DNA of 64,000 nt from Ixodes scapularis (GCF_016920785.2 NW_024609879.1:11657145-11721144), one strand, 5' to 3'; positions 1 through 11,633 are shown, counted from the first letter of the stretch. The notes: generated from the letters alone by a model not told the origin. Program-made: numbers and translations.

Positions 1-144
1 AAAGAGACGAAAAAAGACCTGCTGGCGGCGGACAAGTATGACGTATCGGGTGGCCCCGGTACAGCGACCTTGGCTGGTATCCTGGTGGGCGCCGTGAACG
101 TCGCTTTTGGGCTATGGGTGACGAAGCGGCCTGGCGTTGTTTGA
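1..144 (+). CDS. Possible 3' terminal exon or ORF tail, unknown protein
   Basis: An open frame runs from the first base of the window to a TGA at 142-144. It encodes 47 residues: a charged start (KETKKDLLAADKYD), a Gly-rich turn, then a hydrophobic stretch (LAGILVGAVNVAFGLWV) that could cross a membrane, ending TKRPGVV. The codons look protein-like, but the frame is short, has no visible start and is cut by the window edge. I do not recognise a family. It may be the last exon of a gene lying to the left, or chance. Confidence 0.22.
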   Translation, partial: KETKKDLLAADKYDVSGGPGTATLAGILVGAVNVAFGLWVTKRPGVV

Positions 145-917
145 CGCCCACGGATTCACAGTTGCAAAAGTTATGGGGCTAAAGGCCACACGACTGGAGT
201 TTGCCGAAATTTCCGAAAATGAAAATGCAGGCCTCAGTGAAGTCTGCTGGCTGGTCGAGATTTTTAATTTGTAAGTATTGTTCAGGTTCTTTTTATATTT
301 TTCCGGCACACGCAATCACAAATATTCGCCACTCGCTACCTTTTTTCTTTCATCGCACAACTTCCTGCGCGTCTACTTTTCCTAGAGTAGAGGATCAATC
401 TCTGTAATCTGCGGGGGAAGCTCGGCGAATGGCGAATCCGAATTATTGTTTCGCTCTAAAAACGATGTCTTTATGACGGACAGACAACAGCCGTGCCATG
501 CCTCTGAGTGTCCCCTTGGCGACTATTTTTCGGTCTAGACACATCAATGGCTTCGCCATTCGCCGAGCATCCTCCGTAGCTTACAGAACTGGCTCTCGAA
601 TTGCTTTGGGGAAACACAGACACACGGGAACTTTTTTTACCGAGGTATACATTTTGGACCGGTGTGGCCCACTGTTTATTTGTTTTACCTTTATTTTTAA
701 AATATTGAAAAGTGTCGACCAGTGCGTTTCCTGAACAGTTGTGTACCAGCTTTCTGTATATGTACATACGCGTGTCAGTAAAGATACATGTAAATATTTC
801 GTAATTACACTGCGTATTTTATGGTATGCTGAACAAGAGGGCGGGTAAACCACTTTTCTCCTGTGTCGCCAGCAATATGACGGCAGGAGGTTCGCTTGAA
901 ACAAGCAAATAGCAAGG
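145..917. other. Non-coding stretch with a 17-bp inverted repeat
   Basis: No convincing gene. A perfect 17-bp inverted repeat (GCTCGGCGAATGGCGAA at 420-436 and its complement at 552-568) brackets about 115 bp and may be the arms of a small fold-back element. The short ORFs here overlap on both strands and look like chance. Confidence 0.4.
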
Positions 918-1438
918 CTTCTACGTATCTCAAATACTCTACTCAAGATACTGTAATTAAGATACTTTTGTCGGTATTTTGGTACCTTGAAGATACATTC
1001 GATTGAGAGTAATTAGCACTCTATCTTAATTACATTGCTTACTATCTTCTACTCAGTATCTCAAATACCTTTTCCGGCGTACGAAGAAGTTTGTCCCCAA
1101 AGGGGAAGTACTAAGACTAAATGTTCTTTCTTTCTCCTTTGCACGTGTCTAGTGGGACAAATGAGGTGTACACTTGGAGGTCATCGAACGATATGCGTTT
1201 CAGCTAAGTTAATATAATCAAGATGCCCCCATTTTTTTTATTTAGTTGTTATAACTTCAGCTCGTCGCGCGCTTATAAAGTATCTTCGAAAGTAATTCAA
1301 TTATTTTTCAAAGTATTTGCACTTTACTCAAAATAGTTTGGCGCAAAAGTAACTTGAATACTACTCTAAATACTTTCTCACTTGGGTATTTAGTATCTTG
1401 TCTTAAATACTTTTGTCGAGTATCTTGAACAACACTGC
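918..1438. repeat. AT-rich MITE-like element with GTATCT/AAATACT motifs
   Basis: The motif family GTATCTCAAATACT / AAGATACTTTTGTCG recurs many times in both orientations between about 918 and 1438, with the densest copies at the two ends (918-1070 and 1320-1438). The right end, read outward-in, starts CAGTGTTGTTCAAGATACTC. This fits a short non-autonomous DNA transposon. Exact ends and target duplication could not be fixed by eye. Confidence 0.45.
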
Positions 1439-2432
1439 AAATCGCTGACACCTGCACCATTTGAAGTATAGATAAAATAATCGGTTCAGATCGCCTAGAC
1501 GCTGCAAACGAAAACCGCCTTCGTGTCGAAGCGCGAGGCAGTTGATCGGATTTGGTCGGACACAGTGGGTCTAACGAATACTGGCAAGTGGGTTCCTAGC
1601 GGGTTCCGGGAGGGTTGATGAGGTGATGATTTCAGCAATCCACCAGCCGGATTTCGGTGCCACACGAATCATGACATGATAGTCAGCTCTATGTAAGCAA
1701 AATCATTAAAACATCCACCAAGCAAAAAGCACAGTACATCTCATTCACATCCTTCAGTCTTATCGACGAGAAGAATTTAGCACTATGATTTCGTCTCGTC
1801 CTGCGATGGTCGTGAGCCGACGCCACGGCCCATTAGGTTCAATCGGGAGCCAGTCACGTAATGCATTACTTCAACGCGCGAATAAGAAAAGCACGCTAAT
1901 GCACACGTGCCTATAACTGGTCTGTGATTGGACCTGGTGGGCCCTAACCTAGGTTGTAGATAAGGACTCTAACTTTCGGACAAATGCTATAAACTCCGTG
2001 AAACACTCGCCGGTAAAACTATCGCGAATTCGGATTTATCCGAACAACTCCGAATTCGACGGCTGTCAGTTGTAAAATCTTGAGCGGTCTTGACCTTTTC
2101 CAGGGATCCGAGGACAGGTTTTGCAACCGTTTTTCTTTTTTCTTTTTGTTTTCGTAAGCGTCAAAAGAAGCGTCTTTCTCTGCACATATCCCTTTGTCAT
2201 CCTCGTGGGCAACAGGAATTCAATAATCAGTCAGACTTCCGAGGTATCCGCACGGAAAAGGCAGGACTCTGCCAAGGAATACAGATATTTTGAAGTAACT
2301 GACAGAGACATTGTATTGCCTTTGAGGCTTTATCATACAACTTGAAAGTTTAATGAAAGAAAGAAAGAAAAGAGAAAAAGAACACCCGGTTTATAAATCA
2401 ACTTCTGGAGGGAATATGGTATCAAAAGGTTA
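1439..2432. other. Non-coding stretch
   Basis: Nothing gene-like. One short inverted repeat, CGAATTCGGA at 2025-2034 with its complement at 2049-2058. The small overlapping ORFs at 2090-2345 are pyrimidine-rich and not convincing. Confidence 0.4.
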
Positions 2433-2595
2433 GTTCGTTTCACCTTATGGGCGAGCGAAGCCAAGGCTACAAGCGCGAGCATGCTGCTTGTAACAGCGCC
2501 TGTGGTGCACGTACGCACGTGCGAAACCGGCACGCTCGGAGCCTTGGGCTCGCGCTTCTAGCTTTGACTTCGCTCGCACATGACGTGAAACGAAG
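2433..2595. repeat. Fold-back (hairpin) element of about 163 bp
   Basis: The left half (from GTTCGTTTCACC, including GGGCGAGCGAAGCC and AAGCGCGAGC) is repeated as its reverse complement in the right half (GCTCGCGCTT, TTCGCTCGCACATGACGTGAAACG). The two arms of roughly 55 bp pair with scattered mismatches around a short centre, as in a MITE or snap-back element. No coding content. Confidence 0.5.
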
Positions 2596-3135
2596 TATAT
2601 ACACCGACACGCGGATCCGACGCCGTCCCTCTGCGGAGGCGCTGCCTCGAGTACGGCGCACCACGCAGAGGCGGCTTCTCTTCAAAAACGAGACGCTGCG
2701 ATTCCGCAGTGCCCACACCCGGTGTGGGCAAAGCAAAAACCGTGTTTGTAAACAGGGCGGTCTTCGCGCGCTCGCACCGAGAGATGCCAAAGCACGTATA
2801 CTCTGCATAAACAAAAAATAAAAAAAAAAGGTCGGGCAGTGAAATCGCCGAGATGTCGCCACTCCGCACAAGCGAATGTGTACGAAGGCATCCTATTCAC
2901 GGTGGCGAGACAAAAAAGAAAAAGAAAAAACGCCTGCTCCCTGCAAAATCAACCAGCAAAAGCCCGCCGGGTAAACGCGGGCGCAGACACCTGCAGGTCT
3001 TCCACGCGCGGACGGGTCTCCTCATTCTCTCTCTCATTCTTTCTCTGCGAGTCTTTGTTTTTATTTATTTCCCCCTTCGTTACTTCTCTTCCTCGACCCT
3101 CCTTTGCCCCGGGTTCGTGGTATGTTCCGTCTCTC
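2596..3135. other. GC-rich non-coding stretch
   Basis: Contains a short palindrome (TGCCCACAC/GTGTGGGCA around 2710-2730) and purine- and pyrimidine-rich tracts. A 279-codon open frame begins at 2839 and extends to 3678, but it crosses the MITE at 3136-3303 and is low-complexity, so it is not called as a gene. Confidence 0.4.
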
Positions 3136-3303
3136 CTTACGATGGACCGCAGAGGACCCTACGAGCTATCGGAGCCAATCCAATGCCGCGTGAGCGTCAA
3201 GTCAGCTTTAGGACAGACACAACGAAGCACGAGGCGCGTGGTACGTTCATATGCGCTGGATTGGCTGCTACGACTTGTAGCTCCAGTTCCGGTCCATCGT
3301 AAG
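3136..3303. repeat. 168-bp MITE with terminal inverted repeats
   Basis: The ends are CTTACGATGGACCG (3136-3149) and CGGTCCATCGTAAG (3290-3303), perfect complements. Pairing continues inward with mismatches (AGCCAATCCA near 3173-3182 opposite TGGATTGGCT near 3257-3266). TA lies at both tips, which would fit a mariner-type TA target site. Confidence 0.55.
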
Positions 3304-4865
3304 GTGCGTGCAACGGCCAAGAAACTCGCTCCGCGAATGGGCACGTTGTTTGAAGCGAGGATCGGTCGGGCAACCACGCGCAGCACTCTCGGTCTGAAGA
3401 GGCACTGCCGTTGTTCGTGGGAAAGAACGTCGTCCGTCGTCACGTACGGCGACGCGGGGCTTGCGTCCTCGCCGTCGCAATGTTTAATCTTCGTCTGGCT
3501 CTTGCAGAGCATAACCAACGTGTATGCTCTCAAAATAAACACCCAACCGTGTGGACAACAATCTAGACAAAGCGGCCCCCATATTTCGATCCGATCCCCA
3601 ATAGTCCAATTCACGAGACGCTCTCACTGTTCAGTAATTATTTCTAAGCCAGTTCATTCATGCTATAACGAGTCGTAAAAATTCATCAGCCTTGCTCTTC
3701 CAAACGATAAAACGAATTCCGAGTAGGGTAAATTTAAACTCGTTTCAAAGTACACTGCCAAGATAAAGCCGCCCATATTAATTGCCTCTAAAACAGCAGT
3801 TGCAGCATGACGAATCACGGAATTAACTCGAGATATTTAGCACATCTTAGTTCAGTGGTTCTCAAACTGTGGTCCGCGGCGACGGTTGAAGGGGTCCCGG
3901 CTGATTCGAGGATCACCCTGTATATGTGTTCATGTGAGTAAAAACAGCGGCGCACAGACACAACTAAAGGGAAGAAAATTAAAACGAATGCATATTTAAT
4001 AATTCGAGCAAAATAAGCGAAACTGCACTGAACGTACGGTTGAATGCACTGACCGTAGATTCAAATAAACACTTGTCAACTACAAACACATGGGACACGA
4101 GGCGACAAAGACAATCACAAGACATTACTTCAAAATCCGTCTTTACAAGTGGACCGGCGTGGAGAGTTCGGCAGTAGAACTGTCAATATATAATAAATAT
4201 TTTTTTAATTACACAATATATTTCTCGCGATACTGTATTACATAAATGACATTGATAAAACACTATCAAATGATCTGTGCCGCGAGAGGCGCTCCGGAAT
4301 ATTATTTCTCACTATAAACATTGTGTTTGCAATTAACACGCTATTTATTTTGTACGATGTGTTAGCGAGTGATTGCTTTATTCAACTACGCAGAAATAGC
4401 GGTACTGCGATTCCCGTGGCCAAACGAGCCAATTATGTTTTGGCCATAAAAAAACTGAAAACCTAGATACCTAAAAACCCTTTCGATTTTAGCAATATGT
4501 CCAAATTTATTTACCGTCTAATGACTTTAAATATATAATTGCAACACGAGCTATAAACCCGCTCGTGGGAAACTTGATTAGCAGATTTTAGTTATTTACC
4601 CACCCAGCTTATCGCTACAATGATCTCCCATGTAATGTTCGCCGAGCCCCCTAAAGGCACAGTGAATACGGCACTAAGGTAAATGCCTCCCCCTCTTTTA
4701 AAAGAAAAACACGTTCCAGTTAAGTAAAAACAACACTGTATATTAGGTACTTTAAAAATAAATACATAATCGAATACATATATGACTAACTACCGGCATA
4801 TGCCTTTGTTACTTCATCACAACTAGCCACAAGCACTGCACAACAAAGTATTTTTATACAATTTT
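3304..4865. other. Non-coding stretch with a hAT-like terminus
   Basis: AT-rich from about 3960 onward, with no gene seen. At 3853-3880 lies CAGTGGTTCTCAAACTGTGG followed by TCCGCGG, which resembles the terminal inverted repeat of many hAT-family non-autonomous elements. I did not find the matching opposite end, so this is a lone or decayed terminus. Confidence 0.4.
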
Positions 4866-5364
4866 TCACGACGCTGATTGTTTTTTATAGCATTTCATAG
4901 ACAATTTGTAATATTGGCGACCGGGCAGTTTTTCATGACTTGAGAACATATCTTCCAATAGTCCTGATCCCCATACGTTCTGCTCCTCGGAAGACTTCGT
5001 AGAAGGTTGAGCACTTTCGTGTAGTTCGTTCCACACTGCAGCAGAATCGTTCAATCTAAAAAATAAAAGCAGAGAAAAACACTATGAACGGTTATAGGGT
5101 CTAGTCACGTACTGAGTCATCGCCCAGAAACATGACCACCAAACGATAACGCAAAACTGATTCGCGAGAGTTGTGATAATTGAAAGACAAAGCAAACTCG
5201 CCAATGGGATAACTGCTTTTGCCTTCGGTGGCCATACTTCTGTGTTGTGACTCGGCATCAAAAGGCAGTCTGACGTCATATAAATACTTGTAACCTCCTT
5301 GCCTACTAGCCCCGAGAACGAACGCAAGCGTCGCTGTTGTTCGAGGCGTTCGAGATCGTTTCAT
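4866..5364 (-). CDS. Candidate two-exon ORF of unknown function
   Basis: On the minus strand an ATG frame from 5364 encodes MKRSRTPRTTATLAFVLG and continues through an aromatic, polar segment to a good splice donor (TCA|GTACGT near 5105). Downstream an acceptor at about 5056 (TTTTATTTTTTAG) leads into another open segment ending near 4866. In the phase the donor dictates, the second exon stays open only to about 4920; the longer reading (NDSAAVWNELHES) uses another frame, so the join is uncertain. No family is recognised. It could be a decayed transposon ORF or a pair of chance frames. Confidence 0.2.
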
Positions 5365-5579
5365 AGGTCACAAGGAAAGGGTACAGAGAGTTAATAGCAA
5401 AAGATTACAATCGCAGGAATAGAAATATAAAAAATGGCGCTAAACATAAAGCAAAAAGTTACGGTGAAGTTATCAGCGGCCAATCACCAACCGTCCGCAA
5501 CGTGAGTACTAAAGGTGTCGCGAACCAGCCGACGTTCGAGTTCGACCAGGTTCGAGCTTCTCGAACCTTTCCCGCAAAG

Positions 5580-6010
5580 ACCGACAACGTGCGTACTAGG
5601 GCACACGTACGCCCAAGTATGCATGCGCCCACTCAAACACGCACGAATTAGGCACACATACGCACGCGCGAACACAGATACGCGGATGCACGCGCAGGCA
5701 CGGATGCAAATTCACGTACACACGCTCAAGCACACCCTCGCACACGTACGCACGAATTACACACGCACGTGCACGCGCGCACTCACACAGGCACGCGCAC
5801 TTATGAGCAGGCAAACGCCCACGCGTGCAAACACGCACGCACATGCACGTATAACACGCACACAAATACGCGGGTATATATACTCACACGTAGGCATGAA
5901 AACACGCATGTGCATGGGGGGTACGCACATAAGCATCCTCGCTCATGCAGGCGCACACGCAAGCAGACACGGACGCGCAATTACGTACGCAAGCGCGAGC
6001 ACGCACATAA
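5580..6010. repeat. CACG/ACGC-rich simple-sequence region
   Basis: Over 400 bases dominated by CACGCACG, ACACGCACG and CACACGTACGC units. Open frames on both strands here translate to His/Thr/Arg- or Cys/Val/Arg-rich low-complexity peptides and are artefacts of the repeat. Confidence 0.7.
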
Positions 6011-6519
6011 TAGAAAAACTAGACGAAACGTCACAAGGTGTATCGATGAAATGAACGCCGGCTATTTCCGATGGAACGATTTATCCTTGAAAAAGTGCAG
6101 CTTCGAAGAAGCGAGCTGTCTAAAACGTCGTCTGACAAACTGACTGCATGGCACCGCGTATGTTCGGAATGTATAGTACATAAAACAGCGGTCACTAAAA
6201 CAGGCACACAAAAAGCATAACTGTTTCCAGTGCTACGTGAGAAATCGTCGGACCCCAGTTGCCGAAACAAATCTTGCATTCACAGAAATACACATACAAC
6301 AGAGAGGGATTCTAACCACGGTCATCTCCCCATGAAAATAAACTACGCATTGCCAAATGCTCAGCCTCCGCCCAAATGTAGCCTAACGACAGAGACTAAT
6401 GGATTTTCGCGGCGAGAAAAACATGCTTCGGATTTCTTTCGAACGCACTTTAAAGAAATGTATATTATATCTACGATCAAAATTCGCACCCCTTTTAGAG
6501 GAAGAAATGTAGTACTTAC
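6011..6519. other. Non-coding stretch
   Basis: No supported feature. This would be intron or 3' flank relative to the Mutator-like exon at 6520-6708 on the minus strand, but no downstream exon could be recognised. Confidence 0.35.
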
Positions 6520-6708
6520 CGCTCCAGAAGGACCGTCGTTCTTGTGCCTGTACGATCGCTTTGACCACGCACAGTCTGCAACGACGGTAACAAGCGGATA
6601 GCCTTCGGCATCGAACTCGCCAAATTCCTTCGCGCGCCTCGCTTCTTCCACTCCGGCCTGTTGCATGGCTTCCCAAGCGGCATCTTCAACACCCCGAGTC
6701 AATTCGTT
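6520..6708 (-). CDS. Single exon of a Mutator-like transposase-domain gene
   Basis: Reading the minus strand, about 63 codons are open and end at a strong donor (GCG|GTAAGTAC at 6519). The peptide contains WEAMQQAGVEEARRAKEFG, FDAEGYPLVTVVAD and CAWSKRSYRHKNDGPSGA. The V(V/A)D-x-(A/S)W-x-KRSY block followed by a SG-x pattern is the hallmark of the Mutator-like transposase domain found in many arthropod proteins; the first acidic residue of the DDE core would be the D of VAD. Family members usually have G before the A/S-W (DGAW); here it is C. Only this exon is visible: the frame is blocked by TAG just upstream, no downstream exon was found, and the 3-kb repeat begins 77 bp away, so this is probably a stranded fragment. 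Confidence 0.5.
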
Positions 6709-7273
6709 CTCCCAGCGCTACGACACGATGACTCAACCTCACCTGAAACCTCACCATCCGTAGTTTCAGCAGAGACCTTTCGCTACTGCAATGCAGAGCC
6801 GTATAGTGGGAGAGTTTAGCCAGTGGGTGTGGTGACAAAGGTGCCGGAGAGGAGGAAAGGGAGGAGAGCGCCGAAGGTGGGAGAGAAGGCAGCAAAAAGG
6901 AGACGACCGCTATTTTGACGCAACGCTGTTGGCGCGGAGCACTGTTGAGGCTATGTGTCGTCTGATACTGGCTTAATTCATTTTTGCCTTTATAAAAGTT
7001 TGCGTTTAAACATGCAGAAACTTCTTTCTTTAGGTTTTTAAGCCACCGAGGAATAACACTATATTATTTTATTGCCAGAGCCTGCCAAATAAAAGCAAAG
7101 GGCAGGTGTCTGGATAGAAAGAGCATACTTGGCGCACCAAGAGGCTAACCAATAAAAATGGGTACCACTCTGCGCAAAATGCCTCAAAAGCGTGCATCTC
7201 TACTTGACACTAACAGCGGCACACACTATCTATTTTACTGACTAAAGGGTACTAGATCATTATTTTCAACTAA

Positions 7274-8564
7274 CTAGTCAAAATATATATTCTTGCCGAC
7301 TTGCTTTTTAGGAAAAGCTTTAAATTTACAAGAACTATTAAGACAATGGCTAAAAAAAAGCAATGGCAAAACCAACAATCGAATTCGCCTGCTCTCCAGT
7401 AGCACGACATCTATACAAGGCAGACCTGCAGAATGAACAAGCAGTCTAAAGAAGAGTATGTCCCATGTATAATTTGTTTCCATGCTGCAAAGCAAGTGCT
7501 GGAAAGAGGTTTCACGACATTAACAAAATTTCTTGCAATCAGTTGAGAACAAGTTAGAGCGGTGAACTTGTCCTTGCCCTTGGCATAACGTTTTAGTGTT
7601 GCCCATGGAAACTCAAATAAATTTGTGAATAAAAACAAAAAAGACTAACCTTCATAAAAAAAAATCTAACTTTCGCAGAGAAAAGTTATCTTGAACAAAA
7701 TATGCGGGATACAGTTGTATAGCATCCATTTTTGTGCTGAACCAATTTTGAGGCAAATCTGCGACAATGAAAAGAAAACGCCTGAGTACATTAGGGAAAC
7801 ACAGAAAGGATGCATACCTACAACAAAAAAATTTAGAGCCGCCACGGGCAGGAACCTCTGGTGAGGCTCTCGGAGTGACTCCCTGCAATGGGCCTGCGCA
7901 CACCAGAGAGCAAGATCGGTCAGAGCTTGCAGCCATAAGGTGCTTCATACCATGAAGTTCCAGAAGTAGCTGCAATTGGAAGCAAAGTGCATTTCATTTC
8001 TCCGCAGAATGGAGAGTTTAATAGCTAGTATGCATTCATAAGGTGATACAGTCACGAATGCAGATTTTTCAATGCAGCACTATATCACCAAATTGTTAAC
8101 CGTGCCGGGCAATACTAAAAACCGGGAGCATTATTCCAAACTATCTCAGTTTAAAGTTAACCACGGCAGAAGCTGCAAGCCATGTGACCTTCTAGTTGGA
8201 TGCCATGGTACGTCGAGCTTATAATCATGTCTCACACTGTTTTTGCTGCAATGGCTTATAGTGTCAAAAGTGGTCCAGTTTAAAGAGATTCAAAGTATAG
8301 ACGTTTGTGAGTGGGGCCCTGACCTAGTCTTGAGCTACATTGCGAGGAAGGACATTTCAACTGGGATGTTTGCTGTCTGCATCCACACGACCAGCTTGTG
8401 CACAGCGACTGCTCGAGCCGAGTACATGTCCTCGACAGTGCCATTATTTGACAAGCAGTTTTATGAATGTGAAACATGACTGACTTGCAGAGAGACTGCT
8501 TCTCAACGACTAATGACTTGGGATACCTAACTGAATGCTGATATATTAACTGAATGCAAAACAA
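7274..8564 (-). pseudogene. Exon-like ORF segments in the left 3-kb repeat copy
   Basis: On the minus strand several segments stay open and are bounded by splice-like signals. One at about 8515-8380 encodes SLVVEKQSLCKS and TCTRLEQSLCTSWSCG. A short one ends FWNFM near 7952. One with VTPRASPEVPARGGSKFFCC lies near 7860-7920; one with LPQNWFSTKMDAIQ lies near 7655-7765; one with TNLFEFPWATLKRYAKGKDK lies near 7560-7625. Relative to the right copy, the first donor is lost and one T has been gained in a T-run (7659-7667), shifting frame. The protein family is not recognised; conservation of the frames between copies is the main reason to list it. Confidence 0.25.
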
Positions 8565-8632
8565 ATTACCTGGCAGGCATTAAATTTATCAACAGGGTGG
8601 GTCGACTCCGCATTAAGTTGGAGTCGATGCGT

Positions 8633-9507
8633 CAGGCACGTAGCCAGGATTTTGTTTCAGGGGGGCCCCCTCATAACAAAACGCTGTATGAGGGGGAGGG
8701 GGGAGAGCAGACTTGTACACGTTACTGAAAAAAAGTAACTGATTACAATTACAATTACTACAGTCAAAAAAGTAACCAATTACCGTTACTGATTACTGCC
8801 TCCCAGAAGTAATTGAACAATTACTGCAAAGTAATTGATTACTTTTCAAGTTACTTTCACGTTACTTCTTATTGCGATGACAGAAATACACAAATACACA
8901 GTAAAATATTGCGTACACAATTTTGTTTGGTTATTGTTCCCTTTTTTGTTTTCAGACCCGGAGCTTGTCGTGTAGCTGACGCGTCGACCTAAGGAACAAA
9001 GCCCACTAAAAAGTCAATAGCGAGTTCCCGCTTCCCGTCGACTTTATCAGCAATCTGCAACGAGATCCGGAACTCCCCAGCCAAGGCTGGTGGCGCGCTT
9101 GTAGAAGAGCGTGGCGTAAAAGAAAAAAGGAGTTGCCGACTAATCCTAGTTTTATTTTTTTTAGATGTTAAAAAAATGTCAATCATTTTTGCTCCATGGC
9201 TGAGTGACTATGCTGATTTTTGTGAGAAAAAAGAATTGTGGGATGAAAAATGTAATTGGTAATTGTGTAATTGATTTTGTAATTGATTACAGAAAAAAAG
9301 TAATTGAATTACTCCGAGCGTTACAGCTTGACAAATGTAATTGAAGCGTTACAAAATTACACTTAACTGTAATTGATTACAAGTAATCAATTACTTGTAA
9401 CGCGTTACGTACAAGTCTGGGGGAGAGGAGGACCCATGCAAAATGGAAGATATCGGGGGGGAGGGGGGGGGCCGGGCCTCATAAGCCTCCCCCTGGCTAC
9501 GTGCCTG
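8633..9507. mobile_element. hAT-type non-autonomous element, 875 bp
   Basis: Perfect 16-bp terminal inverted repeats, CAGGCACGTAGCCAGG and its complement, are flanked by an exact 8-bp target duplication CGATGCGT (8625-8632 and 9508-9515). The right copy of the 3-kb repeat has a single CGATGCGT here (about 25476-25486, reverse strand), so the pre-insertion sequence is seen directly. CA...TG ends with an 8-bp duplication point to hAT. The G/C-rich subterminal blocks surround a second inserted element; there is no transposase ORF. Confidence 0.85.
8708..9419. mobile_element. Nested hAT-type element, 712 bp, inside the previous one
   Basis: Termini CAGACTTGTAC (8708) and GTACAAGTCTG (to 9419) are perfect complements, flanked by an exact 8-bp duplication GGGGAGAG (8700-8707 and 9420-9427) within the outer hAT element. 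The interior is full of GTAATTGATTAC/GTAACTGATTAC motifs in both orientations. It has no transposase; the short minus-strand frame at 8989-9186 is not convincing. Confidence 0.85.
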
Positions 9508-10685
9508 CGATGCGTAATAGGACAATACAAACAAAGATATGCCTCACAATTCCTTTTGCACCCCCAAAATGATGTGTTTTTGAAGGTAAGATACACAATG
9601 TTCTTGATTCAGAAAGTGCCTCAGCTGTACAAATGCATATGCAGTAAGGGCCCTCGCCAAGCCTATTCTCCTCAGCTCTCTGCAGGTTAAGCTAAGTTAG
9701 AGTATAGAGGTACACGCTCACTGACAGCATGAGAAAGGCAGGGAGAAGTCTCCGTCGTTCCACCACCAGCCCGTCTGCTACCTTCGATGACGTTTCAGCG
9801 CCTCATGGGCCTGGAGCAAGCACATCTGTCTAAAGTGGGGTGAAAAGCACAAGCACGTGCTGGAGGACGCCCAGCCATTCTCTTTTTGTCATCGGCTATT
9901 CTACATATTTTAGTATGACATATCTTTAAGTGAGAAAAAGTATTGCAAATATGCAGTCCAACTTTGACCATAATACAGAAGTCTGATAAAGATAACAGTT
10001 GCCATTCACCATTTTTCAAATAAGTGCTCCCACCTATCGGAACATCTACACATGTGGTGCGTCAGTGGGTTCAGGACTGAGACGCTAGAAAATGAAGCGC
10101 TCACAAGGCTTGTCTGGCCCTTCCAACCATGCGGGTACATTCATCGCAAATCCCAGATTTTTAGACAAAATGATTTAGAATAAGCAAATCTTGTCTACGC
10201 CCGAGGTAGAACATTGAATTGTGATTCCCCCATATTGTGCCAACCATCCTTCAACCTTCGGTACCACCTGCAAATGAACTATGTTGTGCTGCGGCACGCG
10301 TCCATGCTGCCTGCTTGAGAAGAAAACCACTGCTCGTGTTGAACACGACATCCCACAATGTACAGGCAACAATGTTTAACGAACTAAAACAAAATTGATA
10401 TCATTCAATAGACACAGATAGGCTTACAAAGTGTCGACACCATGATTGTTGTTGTTGGTTTTACTCCTGCATACAAACATAAGTGACTTCCTCTTTCCTC
10501 CGATGTACAGTAAAACCCCCTTATCTTCGTGGCCCCTATTTCTTCTCGAATCGGTCACAGAGGACATAATCGCAGCCACTGAATTCTGCAAAATTAAAGG
10601 CCGCGAAAATTAAAGGTTCGCCAACATTAAAGAGTTTACTGTTCTTCCGTGTGTCACATGATGTTAACATTTCAAGGAGGCTGAA

Positions 10686-11552
10686 GGTATTGGTTTAAGA
10701 AAAAATTGACCTATGAGAAAAATGCCCTTCTCCATGTTAGGCACGCGAGGTTCTTTTGCACTACCTATAAGGTGGCAAGTTTGTTTCGGCAGAGCTTTTG
10801 GTTAAACGGAGTCACAAAAGTAGCTATACTTGGAGTCAACTATTTGGTGGTGCATTATAAAGCTAGAGTAAATTCCACTGTGCTTCTGCACAGCACTGTT
10901 TGTTGCGAGAGCATATGTGGTTTAGTGTTGCATCCCATTTGCATGATCTAGAGAAACTAGCGCTGACAGAGTTGGAGCACTCAAAAAAAAAAAAAAAACA
11001 GCCGACTGTGGAAACATTGAGAGATGCACACATGCGAACTGTGCATTTCTTAAAAGTGGATTCGAGCAAAGGTAAAGACAATGTGTATACTTACGGCGGC
11101 CATACTTGCCCTTCCCAAGCACGACCACTTTTTCCTCGGTAGCACCATCCAGTAAGCACCAGCAACACGCCCATGAGACGCCGCCGACTCATGGATTGAA
11201 TGACGACCCGCCTGAGGCCTTGGAAGAAGATCCGGAACACTGCTTTAGGCCAGATGTTGTATCTGGAGGGGGCAGGGACTGAAAGTAAAAATAACAAATT
11301 TATCTGTAGCGCTACATTCCTATAGCATAAACTCTAGGATAGCAGTATATTTTTTTAGGTCAGTGATGCATTTTAATTAAACACAAATGGTTGGTTTATA
11401 TGATGAACCAGCAGCCCCTATTTTCCTTAAGTGTAACGGAGTGTCTAACGTTACGTCCGACGGAACCCGAAATAAAAATTAAAGTTACGCCCAACGTAAC
11501 TGTCAAGCATTCGAGTTGCGTCCGACGTAACCCAAAATAAAAATTAAAGTTA
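10686..11552. other. Non-coding stretch with a 39-bp direct repeat
   Basis: A 39-bp block (GTTACGTCCGACGGAACCCG, then AATAAAAATTAAAGTTAC) at 11450-11488 recurs at 11515-11553 with a 65-bp period and few mismatches. A poly(A) run lies at 10983-11000. No gene is supported; the short overlapping ORFs at 10863-11297 occupy both strands. Confidence 0.45.
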
Positions 11553-11633
11553 CCGTATTTACTCGAAAATTGGTCGAACCCTATTTATTGGATCCACCAA
11601 GAACAAAAAAAAAGAAATTCAAAGTTGGACGCC

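Larger units (their letters stand above)
6786..10685. repeat. Left copy of a 3-kb inverted repeat (minus orientation)
   Basis: The sequence from CTGCAATGCAGAGCCGTA (6786) to CAAGGAGGCTGAA (10685) recurs in reverse complement at 49621-49061 and 26771-24342. Excluding the 875-bp hAT insertion and its 8-bp duplication it is about 3.02 kb, against about 2.99 kb for the right copy. The two are clearly alignable throughout, with point differences and small indels. The inner end (about 10505-10685) contains CAGTAAAACCCCCTTATC, like a pogo-type terminus. CTA precedes the outer tip in both copies. The family is not recognised: the copies may be two insertions of one element or the long terminal arms of a larger one. 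Confidence 0.75.

Noticed and set aside
2839..3678. 279-codon plus-strand ORF
   Set aside because: It runs through a palindromic MITE (3136-3303), has low-complexity Arg/Ser and Phe/Leu tracts, and has competing frames on both strands; no domain seen.
5515..6143. Overlapping His/Thr/Arg-rich and Cys/Val-rich ORFs
   Set aside because: They are translations of a CACG-type simple repeat.
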